A stretch of 64,000 bases of DNA from Alphaproteobacteria bacterium (GTDB lineage: Bacteria; Pseudomonadota; Alphaproteobacteria; JAJFFI01), in contig JASJBI010000023.1 of the NCBI GenBank assembly GCA_030066595.1, positions 1 to 64,000 of the forward strand. Reading direction: 5' to 3'. The notes under the pieces are model-generated. The model was not told the DNA's origin. It worked only from the letters and a program-made list of their open reading frames with translations, and did not search any database. The translations under genes and the position numbers were made by a program. Of this stretch, positions 27,512-36,250 are shown piece by piece; position 1 is the first letter of the stretch, and each line of letters opens with the position of its first letter.

Positions 27512-28264
27512 ATGCGATTCGCTTCGTCTAACGAGCTTGATGCGCGCAACGAACACTGCGACGATGCCCGCCTTGGCAGCTTGAGCCACTGGCCGCTCCG
27601 ACTGACATTTCTCTTGCTTGCTTTGATTTCGACGTCATCTCTGCCTGCAGCAGCCAACTGCCTCCTGGACGGATGCGTGCGAGGGGGCTCGTTTGAGCTG
27701 GCGTCGGTAAGCAGAACAACCGGTGACTCGGAGCTGGATGCACGGATCTGGACCGAAGCAAGCGGCCTCATCCGCGCCTTCGAGATCCAGCCGAGCATGC
27801 TCCTTTATGACGATCTGGAGGCGCCGAACGCCTTCGCCAGCGTGCAGAGCACCGCAGCCGGCCATTTTGGAACGGTCTATTTCGGCAGGCGGCTGATCAG
27901 CGGATTGCTGTCAACGGAGGCCATGGGGGAAGCCGCGCTGGTCGTGGTCATGGCGCATGAGTGGTCCCATATCCTGCAACTCGCCAACGGCTTTCCGGAC
28001 CAAGCCCCAAGCCGGGTGCGCGAGCTGCATGCCGATCTGTTGGCAGGCTGGTACCTGGGACGCCGCAACCTGGCGCCGCCCGGCAATGTGTCGTCCCTGG
28101 CCGTGCCGATCTATCAGCACAACGGGTATCACGACTTGAGCGTCCTCAGCCATGGCTCGGTCGATTCCCGCACCATGGCCCTGCTGTTCGGCTATCAGCG
28201 AGCCGAGATGCCGCTGGGGGCGGTCTACCAGATGGGCTTGGAGTTCGTGCTGACCTACTTGTGA
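27512..28264 (+). CDS. Secreted zinc-metallopeptidase-like protein (HEWSH)
   Basis: This 250-residue protein has a hydrophobic export signal at about 28-47 (LTFLLLALISTSSLPAAA) preceded by an unusual polar extension. A zincin motif HEWSH lies in VVMAHEWSHILQ, and about 30 residues later ELHADLLAGWYLGRR offers a third acidic ligand, echoing the ELQADCxAG motif of YpfJ-type neutral zinc peptidases. The rest is not recognisable. The start is uncertain: ATG 27512 gives the long leader, and TTG 27581 would give a normal signal peptide. It converges on the response regulator gene. Confidence 0.7.
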   Translation: MRFASSNELDARNEHCDDARLGSLSHWPLRLTFLLLALISTSSLPAAANCLLDGCVRGGSFELASVSRTTGDSELDARIWTEASGLIRAFEIQPSMLLYDDLEAPNAFASVQSTAAGHFGTVYFGRRLISGLLSTEAMGEAALVVVMAHEWSHILQLANGFPDQAPSRVRELHADLLAGWYLGRRNLAPPGNVSSLAVPIYQHNGYHDLSVLSHGSVDSRTMALLFGYQRAEMPLGAVYQMGLEFVLTYL

Positions 28265-28303
28265 TCGGCCGGGTCTGCCAAAACTCGGGAAACAACCGGT
28301 CGC

Positions 28304-29734
28304 TCAGAACCGGCGCCAGGTTGCTCCAGTGGAGGGGGTCAGTCTTCGGCCGGCTTCGCGCCAGCGGGACTTGGACGGACCCTCGCAATCGTCGGCGAGG
28401 CGGTATTTCTGGATCAATCGGTAGAGGTTTCTCTCGCTGATGCCCAACGCCTGGGCCACATCCGCCCGACGTCCGTCATGCCGCTCCAGCAGGAAAGCAA
28501 TGTAGTCTCTGCGAACCTGTTCGAGCGTCGGCTCGCGATCGAAGGAGAGCGTCACCTCGGAAACGCCGGTTTGGTCGGACGCGCCGAAAGTCAGGTGCTC
28601 GGCTCGGATCTCCGAGCTCTCGCCCGCTAGGATGATGGCGCGCTCGATGACATTCTTGAGTTCGCGAACGTTTCCCGGCCAGTCGTAAGCCGTGAGCTTG
28701 CGCAGCGCGCCGTCCGAGACGGTCTGGTTCACCCGCCGGGAAAACCCGTGGTTTCGGATGAAAAAGCCGACCAGTTCGGGGATGTCCTCGCGGCGTGATC
28801 GCAAAGGCGGCACCCGGATCACGAAGGTGCTCAGACGGTAGAACAGGTCCGCCCGGAAACTCCCGTCCTGAATACGGTCTTCCAGCTCGGCGTTGGTGGC
28901 CGCCACGATGCGTACGTTGGCACTCAGGTCTTTGGTTCCGCCAACCCGCCGGAAATAGCCCGTCTCGAGCATCCTGAGGAGCTTGGCCTGAACCGGCGGT
29001 GAGATCTCGCCGATCTCATCGAGAAATAAGGTACCGCTCTCCGCCCCTTCGATCAGCCCCTTCTTCTGACGATAGGCACCGGTGAACGAACCCCGTTCGT
29101 GGCCGAACAACTCGGACTCGAACAAGGTCTCCTGCAGCGTGCAGCAATCCAAGGCGACGAAGTTCCGAATCGAGCGCGGACTGCGCGCATGGATCTCATG
29201 CGCGACCAGCTCCTTGCCGACCCCGCTTTCGCCCTGAATCAGGACGGTCATATCGGTGGGAGCCACGGAATCGATCAGCGATTCCACCCGCCGCAGCGCG
29301 GGGCTGTGCCCGGTGAGAAAGCTGCGGCGCCGGCTCTGGATCTGCGCGCGATAGAACTGATGCTCTTGGCGCAACAGCGCGGTCTCCAGCACGCGCTGCA
29401 CAACGAGTTCGAGTTCGTCAAGATTGACCGGCTTGACCATGTAGTCGGCCGCCCCGGTCTGCATGGACTTCACGGCGTTCTGAACGGAGCCGTAGGCGGT
29501 CAGAACGATGACCGGCTGCTGCGTAACCAGCGCGGGGAGCTTCTCGAACCCGTCGGCATCCGGAAGCTTGGGATCGAGCAGGATCAGTTGCGGCTCGTTC
29601 CGGGCCAAATAGGCCTCCGCCTCGCCCCAGTTGTTCGCTTCATGAACCCGGTAGCCGATGCGCGAGAGCTGCTTGGCGATCAGGGCGTTGAGCGTGACGT
29701 CATCCTCGATGACCAGGATCTTCTCATTGGTCAT
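28304..29734 (-). CDS. Sigma54-dependent response regulator, NtrC type
   Basis: This 476-residue protein has a receiver domain (1-120, acidic pocket EDD at 10-12, phospho-acceptor Asp54 in LILLDPKLP, Thr in VLTAYGS and Lys in MVKPVN), then an AAA+ domain with GESGVGKE (Walker A), LFLDEIGEI (Walker B) and GSFTGA, the sigma54-contact loop that is usually GAFTGA. It ends in a Fis-type helix-turn-helix (VAQALGISERNLYRLIQKY). The start ATG is at 29734, two bases after the kinase stop codon, so the pair is a two-component system. It is expected to activate -24/-12 promoters; one such candidate lies at 41727-41741. Confidence 0.93.
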   Translation of the reverse strand: MTNEKILVIEDDVTLNALIAKQLSRIGYRVHEANNWGEAEAYLARNEPQLILLDPKLPDADGFEKLPALVTQQPVIVLTAYGSVQNAVKSMQTGAADYMVKPVNLDELELVVQRVLETALLRQEHQFYRAQIQSRRRSFLTGHSPALRRVESLIDSVAPTDMTVLIQGESGVGKELVAHEIHARSPRSIRNFVALDCCTLQETLFESELFGHERGSFTGAYRQKKGLIEGAESGTLFLDEIGEISPPVQAKLLRMLETGYFRRVGGTKDLSANVRIVAATNAELEDRIQDGSFRADLFYRLSTFVIRVPPLRSRREDIPELVGFFIRNHGFSRRVNQTVSDGALRKLTAYDWPGNVRELKNVIERAIILAGESSEIRAEHLTFGASDQTGVSEVTLSFDREPTLEQVRRDYIAFLLERHDGRRADVAQALGISERNLYRLIQKYRLADDCEGPSKSRWREAGRRLTPSTGATWRRF

Positions 29735-29736
29735 CT

Positions 29737-31623
29737 TCACGCGCTCCCGACACCGGGCGTGTCGGCGCTTGGGAACCGCACGGTGAACCGCGTGCCCTCG
29801 CCCGGCCGGCTGACCAGATCGATGCGGCCCTTGTAACGCTCGACGATGGCGCGACTGATGGTGAGGCCAAGGCCCGTACCTTCGACACCGTCGGCCCGTT
29901 TGGTGAAGAAGGGCTGGTAGACGCGGGAGACATCCTCGGGCCGGATCCCGACGCCCGTGTCCTCGAAGACCATTTCGACGGCGTGGTCCGAAAGACGGCT
30001 CGCGATGTTGAGACGTCCGCCTTCGGGCATGGCGTGAAATGCGTTCTGCACGAGGTTCAAGACCACCATGCGTACCTCGCTGTCCCCGGCGAAGATGCGG
30101 GGCTCTCCGTCGTCCAGATCCAGGCGCACAGCTATATTCTGTTGCGCCGCCTCGTATGCGAGAAGTGAAACGGTTTCTGCTATGGCCGCATTGATCGTTA
30201 TCAATTGTGGTGTGTAATTGGGCGGCATGCTCAACTTCAGAAGCCGATCCGTGACTTCGATACACCTTTCGATCTCTCCGTCCATCGTCGAGAGATAATC
30301 GTAGATCTCTTGGTTGTCTTCGGTTTGGTCTTTGCCGCTACGCAGCGCCCCCTGCAAAGCCAAGCGGACCGACGACAACGGGTTGCGGATCTCATGGGCA
30401 AGCCCGCTCGCCAGGCGATCGAGTTCCTCCAGACGTTGGTTGTGGGAGATGTCGGCCTGGCGCGAGAGATCCCTGATCGACTCGACAACGCAGACCCTGG
30501 TCTCTCCGTCGACGGTCATCTCGAGGGGTGCGGCGGAGACCTCGACCTGAATGGCGGTCCCGTCCTTGCGGATATGCTGCTGCAGCGTCTTGAGCGGCTG
30601 GCCGGTCTCTTGGATCTGGCGCAGCGGACAGGTGATCATGGTTGGTGGGCAGGGTTCTTTGCGCGCATGGCTCGAGCCATAGCACGTGGTCTGGACCGCT
30701 TCCGACATGTCAACGCCGAGCTGGCGACAATACGCCTGATTGGCGGTCAGCACGGTGTAGTCGCTGTCAATCACTCGGATGCCGTCCGGCACGGAATCGA
30801 TCAGCGACTGCAGCGATCGATCGTGCTCCTCGACCCGCGTCAGGCTGGCCTGCAGCCGTTCCGCCATCTGATTGAAGATGCTGCCCAGTCGGCCGAGTTC
30901 GTCATCGCCGGCAACGTCTGCGCGCGCATCCAGCTTTCCGGCCGCAAGGGCGCGGCTCTTCTCGGCCAGGTGCTGAACCGGCGACAACACGTACCGGCGC
31001 ATGAACCAGTAGCCACCGCTCACCGTCAGCAGCACAACCAGCCCGCCTGAGCCCGCAAGCATCAGTGCGCTCCGCTGCGCTTTGCCGCGGATCGCAGCGG
31101 CGTCGTAGTCCACGTAGAGCACGCCGTTGACCGGGTTGTCAGCCTGGGACCCGTGACAGCCGATGCAGCGCGCCTTGTTATGCACCGGGTTGACGCTGCG
31201 CAGGACCTGCTGACCAATCTCGTTCTTGGTGAAGAAGGCTTGGCTGGTGATCGGCATCTTGTTCGTGGAACAGTCGACGCAGGCGAGGCCGGGAACGCTG
31301 TTGATATCGTGGCCCCGCAGTTCGGGCTTGGAGGCGAACCGCACCTCCCCCATCGGATTGACGATCATCACACTGCTGATGTTGGACTGTTCGCCAAGCC
31401 GATGGACGATGTCGCGCAAACCGTCCAGGTCCCGCTTGACCATTGCGTTCTCGAGCGACGCCTGAAGCAACCGATTCAGCTGGTCGGCGGCCAGTTCGCG
31501 CTCGTGTAAGAGCTCGGTTCTGTACAGGGAGACGAAGAGAACGAGGAACAGCGCTGAACTGAGGCCGAGGGCCACGACGATATACAGCAAGAACTTCCGA
31601 TTCAGGCTTGCTGCGATCCGCAT
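29737..31623 (-). CDS. Sensor histidine kinase with periplasmic haem c motif and Cys-rich PAS domain
   Basis: This is a 628-residue membrane kinase. TM1 is about 11-33 and TM2 about 186-208. The periplasmic part holds CVDC (115-118) and a haem-attachment motif CIGCH (153-157). HAMP (about 212-262) is followed by a PAS domain (about 270-385) whose middle contains Cys314, His319, Cys325 and Cys332 in a metal-site-like pattern. HisKA carries His410 in GLAHEIRNPLSS. HATPase follows with NLVQNAF, DTGVGI and GTGLGL. The haem suggests sensing of redox state, O2 or NO in the periplasm. It is co-encoded with the downstream sigma54 regulator and follows the 168-residue gene by 20 bases. Confidence 0.92.
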   Translation of the reverse strand: MRIAASLNRKFLLYIVVALGLSSALFLVLFVSLYRTELLHERELAADQLNRLLQASLENAMVKRDLDGLRDIVHRLGEQSNISSVMIVNPMGEVRFASKPELRGHDINSVPGLACVDCSTNKMPITSQAFFTKNEIGQQVLRSVNPVHNKARCIGCHGSQADNPVNGVLYVDYDAAAIRGKAQRSALMLAGSGGLVVLLTVSGGYWFMRRYVLSPVQHLAEKSRALAAGKLDARADVAGDDELGRLGSIFNQMAERLQASLTRVEEHDRSLQSLIDSVPDGIRVIDSDYTVLTANQAYCRQLGVDMSEAVQTTCYGSSHARKEPCPPTMITCPLRQIQETGQPLKTLQQHIRKDGTAIQVEVSAAPLEMTVDGETRVCVVESIRDLSRQADISHNQRLEELDRLASGLAHEIRNPLSSVRLALQGALRSGKDQTEDNQEIYDYLSTMDGEIERCIEVTDRLLKLSMPPNYTPQLITINAAIAETVSLLAYEAAQQNIAVRLDLDDGEPRIFAGDSEVRMVVLNLVQNAFHAMPEGGRLNIASRLSDHAVEMVFEDTGVGIRPEDVSRVYQPFFTKRADGVEGTGLGLTISRAIVERYKGRIDLVSRPGEGTRFTVRFPSADTPGVGSA

Positions 31624-31643
31624 GGTCGTGCCGGTTCCTCGTC

Positions 31644-32150
31644 TCAGAACAGGAGACGATTGACAAACGACTGCTCCGGCACGTCATCCGGCGCCACCGT
31701 CCAATGCCGTCCGTGCGGTTTCGGCGCCTCATCGCAGAACAGAACCAAGGGCACCACGACGGGCGCCGGCCAGGCGAAATCCGCGAAGCGCGAGAGCCAG
31801 TCCTCCCGCTCCTCGGGACGCTTCAACACCAGGAGCGCTTCGACGTTTTGGGCGATGAGACCGCCCCGTGCCGCGCTCGCCGTGAGCCAGCGGTCCAGAT
31901 CCTCCAGCCCCAGCTGCGCCGCGTCCCACATCAGGGGCGCCATGACCTCGGCCCGAAAATCACGGCAGTCCAGGGCCAACGCTTCACCGAGTTCCTGGAG
32001 CAGGTCCGGCCGGTATTCAGGCAGCGATACAAGGAACCCGCCGCGACGTTCGCAGCGAGACAACATGGCCTCGGCGGGGCGCCACCATGCGTCCATTGCG
32101 CCCGCGCCTGCGGCGTCGCCGTTCTCCGGGGGGTCTCGATGCGTGTCCAT
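31644..32150 (-). CDS. Unknown 168-residue protein in the molybdoenzyme operon
   Basis: I do not recognise this family. The protein is soluble, with no signal peptide, and begins with a disordered acidic segment (to about 20). An alpha-helical, Trp/Leu-rich body follows, with segments such as EYRPDLLQELGEALALDCRD and PAPVVVPLVLFCDEAP. It lies 32 bases after the TorD-like chaperone and 20 bases before the sensor kinase, so it is probably made with them. Its place suggests a cytoplasmic maturation factor, but that is inference from position alone. Confidence 0.6.
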   Translation of the reverse strand: MDTHRDPPENGDAAGAGAMDAWWRPAEAMLSRCERRGGFLVSLPEYRPDLLQELGEALALDCRDFRAEVMAPLMWDAAQLGLEDLDRWLTASAARGGLIAQNVEALLVLKRPEEREDWLSRFADFAWPAPVVVPLVLFCDEAPKPHGRHWTVAPDDVPEQSFVNRLLF

Positions 32151-32182
32151 TCCGATGTCTATCCCCGTCGAGCTTCCTCCGC

Positions 32183-32956
32183 CTACCAGCCCGGTCCCGC
32201 GCCGGGCACGTAGGGCGCCGCCGCGGCCGCGCTCGACTGTACCTTCAGCCGCGCGTCGATCTCCTCGCGGCTCGGTCTCGGCGCATCCAGCACTTGCGCC
32301 AACAGATCACGCAATTCCTCAAGATAGGCTGCCGTAACCAACGCCAGCCCCACGAAGAAGCTTTCCTGGCAGCGGCCGGCGATGCGGCCCGCGAACTGCC
32401 CGATCCAGCGCAACAGGTGTTCGTCCATGAACTGCACCGCCGCGCGCACCTCGTCCTCTTCCCCGCGCCGCGCGAACAGCTCGGCGACGAACGAGAGCTG
32501 ACAAACCAGATGGTCATCCGGACGGCGCTCGCTGTCGACCGCCGCCAGTCCGAAGCGCCGATACCAGTCGCGAACCTGGAACATTGGCTCTTGCCGTTCG
32601 AGCCCGTCATCGTCGAACCAGACGGACTCGCAGGGCGAGGCGCGATAGGCGTAGATCAGATAGACATTGGCGTAGGCCGCCGCCAAGGCGTCAATCCGGT
32701 CGTCCTCCAGCGGGGCCGGTTTTGACGGCAAGGATGCGTCCAGGAGGCGCAGGGCCTCGCTCGCGATCTCTGACCTGAGCAGCAAGCCCAAGCGGTCCTG
32801 GAACGGCGCCTCGCGCAGGTTCTCGAGCGTCTCCTTTCCGGGCTCCTGGCCATGCAGGAAGGCCAGGAGACGGAGGTCGTCGGCAACGCTTTGGCAGAAC
32901 CGGTCGAACACCGCCTCGGTCTTGTCCGACCCCTCCGCCGTTTCGTGCGCCGCCAT
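32183..32956 (-). CDS. TorD/DmsD-family molybdoenzyme chaperone
   Basis: This 257-residue all-helical cytoplasmic protein resembles the TorD/NarJ chaperones that bind the Tat signal of DMSO-reductase-family enzymes and help cofactor insertion. Recognisable parts are the region around YANVYLIYAYRASPCESVW, EPMFQVRDWYRRFGL and the conserved DHLVCQLSFVAELF, matching the family's E-P-D-H-L block. Its ATG overlaps the ferredoxin stop by one base (TGATG), indicating translational coupling. The natural client is the molybdoenzyme encoded two genes upstream. Confidence 0.88.
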   Translation of the reverse strand: MAAHETAEGSDKTEAVFDRFCQSVADDLRLLAFLHGQEPGKETLENLREAPFQDRLGLLLRSEIASEALRLLDASLPSKPAPLEDDRIDALAAAYANVYLIYAYRASPCESVWFDDDGLERQEPMFQVRDWYRRFGLAAVDSERRPDDHLVCQLSFVAELFARRGEEDEVRAAVQFMDEHLLRWIGQFAGRIAGRCQESFFVGLALVTAAYLEELRDLLAQVLDAPRPSREEIDARLKVQSSAAAAAPYVPGAGPGW

Positions 32957-33621
32957 CACTCGGCCGCTCCCTTGCTGTGCGGGACGAAGACGATCGACGG
33001 ATCGGTGAGTTCCGGATCCGCCATGTTCTTCACCTGGCGCACAAGCTCTTCGTTGGGTCCGCGCGCCTTGGTCTCGTAGCTGCCGTCCAACAACTTGTCC
33101 ATCGGGCCGATGTCCAAAACCCGCATCATGCAGGCCATGACGCAATAGGGCTTGCGGCCCGCATCGATCTCGTCGACGCACATGTTGCACTTCTTAACGA
33201 GCTGATCCGACGGATCGTACTGCGGCGCGCCATAGGGACAGGCCGCCTCGCATCGGCGGCAACCGATGCACAGGGTGGAATCGATGTCGACGATGCCGTC
33301 CTTCTCCCGCTTCCAGATCGCGCCCGTGGGACAGGCCGGCAGACAGGCGGGCTCGCGACAGTGGTTGCAGGACATGTTGACTTTGTAGGCGTACACCTCG
33401 GGAAACGTGCCGCCTTCGATGTACTGGACCCGCCGGAACCGGGGACCGGGCGCCAGCCCGTTCTTGTCCTTGCAGGCGATCTCGCAGGCCCGGCAGCCGA
33501 TGCAATCCACGTTGTGGTGGATAAAGGCCAGCTGCATCTCGGGTTCCACGGGCGTGTAGGTCTCGCGCTTCCGCTTCTTGATCGCTTCCTTGATGCGGCC
33601 GACGTCTTTCTCCTGTGCCAT
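32956..33621 (-). CDS. Four [4Fe-4S] ferredoxin-type electron-transfer subunit (DmsB/NrfC-like)
   Basis: This 221-residue iron-sulfur protein has four cysteine clusters: CIGCRACEIAC, CNHCREPACLPAC, CIGCRRCEAAC and CNMC with the later CVMAC. It has no Tat or Sec signal of its own. As in DmsB-type subunits it may be carried out with the Tat-exported catalytic subunit encoded 21 bases upstream. It should pass electrons between the pentahaem cytochrome or quinone side and the molybdoenzyme. GGGAGAGC precedes the ATG. No membrane anchor like DmsC is present in the window. Confidence 0.93.
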   Translation of the reverse strand: MAQEKDVGRIKEAIKKRKRETYTPVEPEMQLAFIHHNVDCIGCRACEIACKDKNGLAPGPRFRRVQYIEGGTFPEVYAYKVNMSCNHCREPACLPACPTGAIWKREKDGIVDIDSTLCIGCRRCEAACPYGAPQYDPSDQLVKKCNMCVDEIDAGRKPYCVMACMMRVLDIGPMDKLLDGSYETKARGPNEELVRQVKNMADPELTDPSIVFVPHSKGAAE

Positions 33622-33642
33622 CTGTGCTCTCCCTGCGTGCGA

Positions 33643-36180
33643 TCAACTGTCCCGGCGGAACACGTGGCTCCGCGCGGTCGCGAGCTTGTCCCATCCCGGC
33701 CGATGCTCGAGCTTGGTCTTCTCCATGTTGACCAGGATGGTGTTGAAGGCGAAGGCGCCGGCCGGGCTGGGCAGGTCGAGCGCCAGGAAATCCGGATTGC
33801 CCGAGCGATCGACGCCGCGCTCGTCGGTGTCCATCCAGGCCCCTTCGTGCAGCACGACCACCCCGGGCATGACCCGTTCGGTGACATAGGCCGGCGCGAT
33901 CGTGGCGCCTCGGTCGTTCCACATGTAGACGCTGTCGCCGGTCTTGATCCCCAGCCGTTCGGCGTCGGAGGCATTTATCGTGACCTCCTGCTCGTAGGTC
34001 TCGCGCAGCCAGGGGATGTTGTTGAAGATCGAATGGGTCCGCCAGCGCGGGTGCGGCGTCACCATGTGGAAGGGGTATTTCTGCGTCAGCGGGCTGTTCA
34101 GCGATTCCCACGGCTCGATCCACTTGGGGATGGCCGGGATCGGATAGCCGAACTGGGTCTGGGTCCAGTCCGGGATGCTGGCCAGCTTGGTGGAGAAGAT
34201 TTCGATCTTGCCGGACGGCGTCGGGAAGGGTTGTCCCTTCTCGATATTGTCCTGGAAGGCGACATGGGGACGCGGCAGCTTGAACTTGTAGATGCCGCGA
34301 CGCTTGAACTCCTCCCAGGGCATGGTCACGCCCTGGTGACCCATCACGCGGTTCCGCCACCACTCGCTGAGATAGGCCTCGTCGGTCTCGTCGTCGTTCA
34401 GGAAGTAGTCGCGCGGGGCCTTCGGGTTGTAGAGCGGGCCGAAGCCGAGCCGGAACGCCAGTTCCGTGAAGATCTGGAAGTCGGTCTTGCTCTCGCCGAG
34501 AGGCTGAATGACCTTGGGCCGGTGGATGTAGTAGTGCCCCTTGTACCAGGGCAGCGCCACGTCGTGACGCTCGAAATGCGTGGCCACGGGGAGCAGCACG
34601 TCGGCCCAGATGCCGGATGGCGTGATGGTCGAATCCTGGCAGACGACGAAGTCCAGCCGCTGGATCGCCTCGATCGCCTTGTTGATGTTCGGGAGCTGGT
34701 TGAACCAGTCCGAGCCCTGCCACCAGATCGCCCGGATGTTCGGGATCACCCCGTCGAACGGGGTGCCCTCCTTTGGCCAGAGGCCGATGTCCTGGCGCCG
34801 GACATTGGGATAGTTGAGCACGCAGTGCGCCCAGGTGTCCGATTTGATGGCGGCCGCATGGACGTTGCGGAATTGGTCCGAGGGGCCTGCCACGGCCTCC
34901 GAATGCCACGCCTTGCCGACGCCTTCGGCGCAGCCGCCCAGCTTGCCGATGTTGCCGGTCATCGCCTGCAGCGCCGCGGCCATGCGGTTGTACTGCTCGC
35001 CGTAAGCGGCCCGGCCGGGCGCCCAGCTTGCTTTCAGCGCAGCCGGCTTGGTGGCGGCGTACATCTGGGCGAGCTTTTTGATGTCGTCGGCCTTGACGCC
35101 GCAGATGGTCTCCGCCCACTCAGGGGATTTCGGTTTGCCGTCTGTGCGTCCAAGGATGTAGTCCTTGAAATTCTCCATGTTCTGCGCCCAGAACGGCATG
35201 GTGCGGGCGTCCATGCCAAGGCAGAACCGATCGATGAAGTCCTGGTCTTGCAGACCCTTCGTGAAGATGTAGTGGGCCATGCCGGCCATCATGGCCGCAT
35301 CCGTGTTGGGCTTGATCGGGATCCACCAGGCGTCGTAAGCGGCCGCGGAATCGGTGTACTGCGGGTCGACCAGCACGAACTTGCAGCCCCGCTGTTTGGC
35401 CAGCCGCATGTAGTAGAAGGTGTTGCCGCCGTGGAAGGTGTAGGCCGGGTTCCAGCCCCACATGATCATCAGCTTGGAATGGGCGAAGGCGTCGTCCTCG
35501 TTGCCGTCTTCGATGGTGCCGAAGGTGGTCAGCGAGCTGAACGTGGTGCCCTGATAGGACGGCACCGACCAGGACACGGTGCGGCAGCCGAAGATGCCGA
35601 GGAAGCGGCCCAGCAGGCCCTCGATCTGATCGGACTTGTGCAGCGCGCCCCACGACGAGCCGGCATAGCTCTGATCGAGGATCGCGGTCGGGCCGTAGAG
35701 CTGCTTGATGCGCGTGATGTTCTCGGCGATGTAGTCGAGCGCGAAGTCCCAGGACGCGCGCTTGAACTGGCCCGAGCCGCGCGGACCGACCCGGATCATC
35801 GGGTAGAGGAGCCGCTCCGGTGAATAGATGCGGGACCGGTAGGCCCGCCCCCGCAGACAGGCGCGAACCTGGGGCAGCTCGTCGGTATCGGTGCCGTAGG
35901 GATCGCCCTGATAGCTGCCGTCATCGGTCGACAGCCGCACGATGACGTCGCCCTTCTTGTGGGCGACCAGCATGTGCCGCGAGCCGCAGTTGTGCGCGCA
36001 GCTGGTGACCACGGTGGTCAGCTGATCGTCCGTATAGTAGGGCTCGTAGGCGAAGGCGTTCGCCTCCTTGACCGCGTCCAGGCCGACCGCCGCTGCGGCA
36101 CCGCCCGCGGCCGCAGTCTTCAGGAAGCCCCGGCGCGACATGTTCAGGACCGATTCGAGCTGCTGCAAGTTCTGCTTCAT
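33643..36180 (-). CDS. Tat-exported molybdopterin oxidoreductase, DMSO reductase (DmsA-like) family
   Basis: This 845-residue catalytic subunit has a Tat signal SRRGFLKTAAAGG (15-27), an N-terminal FeS segment, and Mo-bis-MGD domains with VRACLRGRAYRSRIY and KRASWDFALDYI, closely resembling E. coli DmsA. The FeS motif is C61-x3-C65-x3-H69 ... C108; the third Cys of DmsA is His here. A Ser-Ser-Trp-Gly at about 175-178 aligns roughly with the DmsA Mo-serine region. ATG 36180 has GGAAGGAG upstream. Neighbours are a ferredoxin subunit, a TorD chaperone and a pentahaem cytochrome. The substrate may be an S- or N-oxide, methionine sulfoxide included; the sequence does not decide. Confidence 0.9.
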   Translation of the reverse strand: MKQNLQQLESVLNMSRRGFLKTAAAGGAAAAVGLDAVKEANAFAYEPYYTDDQLTTVVTSCAHNCGSRHMLVAHKKGDVIVRLSTDDGSYQGDPYGTDTDELPQVRACLRGRAYRSRIYSPERLLYPMIRVGPRGSGQFKRASWDFALDYIAENITRIKQLYGPTAILDQSYAGSSWGALHKSDQIEGLLGRFLGIFGCRTVSWSVPSYQGTTFSSLTTFGTIEDGNEDDAFAHSKLMIMWGWNPAYTFHGGNTFYYMRLAKQRGCKFVLVDPQYTDSAAAYDAWWIPIKPNTDAAMMAGMAHYIFTKGLQDQDFIDRFCLGMDARTMPFWAQNMENFKDYILGRTDGKPKSPEWAETICGVKADDIKKLAQMYAATKPAALKASWAPGRAAYGEQYNRMAAALQAMTGNIGKLGGCAEGVGKAWHSEAVAGPSDQFRNVHAAAIKSDTWAHCVLNYPNVRRQDIGLWPKEGTPFDGVIPNIRAIWWQGSDWFNQLPNINKAIEAIQRLDFVVCQDSTITPSGIWADVLLPVATHFERHDVALPWYKGHYYIHRPKVIQPLGESKTDFQIFTELAFRLGFGPLYNPKAPRDYFLNDDETDEAYLSEWWRNRVMGHQGVTMPWEEFKRRGIYKFKLPRPHVAFQDNIEKGQPFPTPSGKIEIFSTKLASIPDWTQTQFGYPIPAIPKWIEPWESLNSPLTQKYPFHMVTPHPRWRTHSIFNNIPWLRETYEQEVTINASDAERLGIKTGDSVYMWNDRGATIAPAYVTERVMPGVVVLHEGAWMDTDERGVDRSGNPDFLALDLPSPAGAFAFNTILVNMEKTKLEHRPGWDKLATARSHVFRRDS

Positions 36181-36250
36181 CCCCTGCTCCTTCCATTGCG
36201 TCCGATGACGCCGTCCATCCCGTTTCGTCGTCCCAGCGTTGCCGTGGCCG

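Noticed and set aside
28304-30265. A 653-residue reading of the response regulator
   Set aside because: The upstream part is the kinase gene in another frame. The receiver domain begins exactly at ATG 29734, two bases after the kinase stop.
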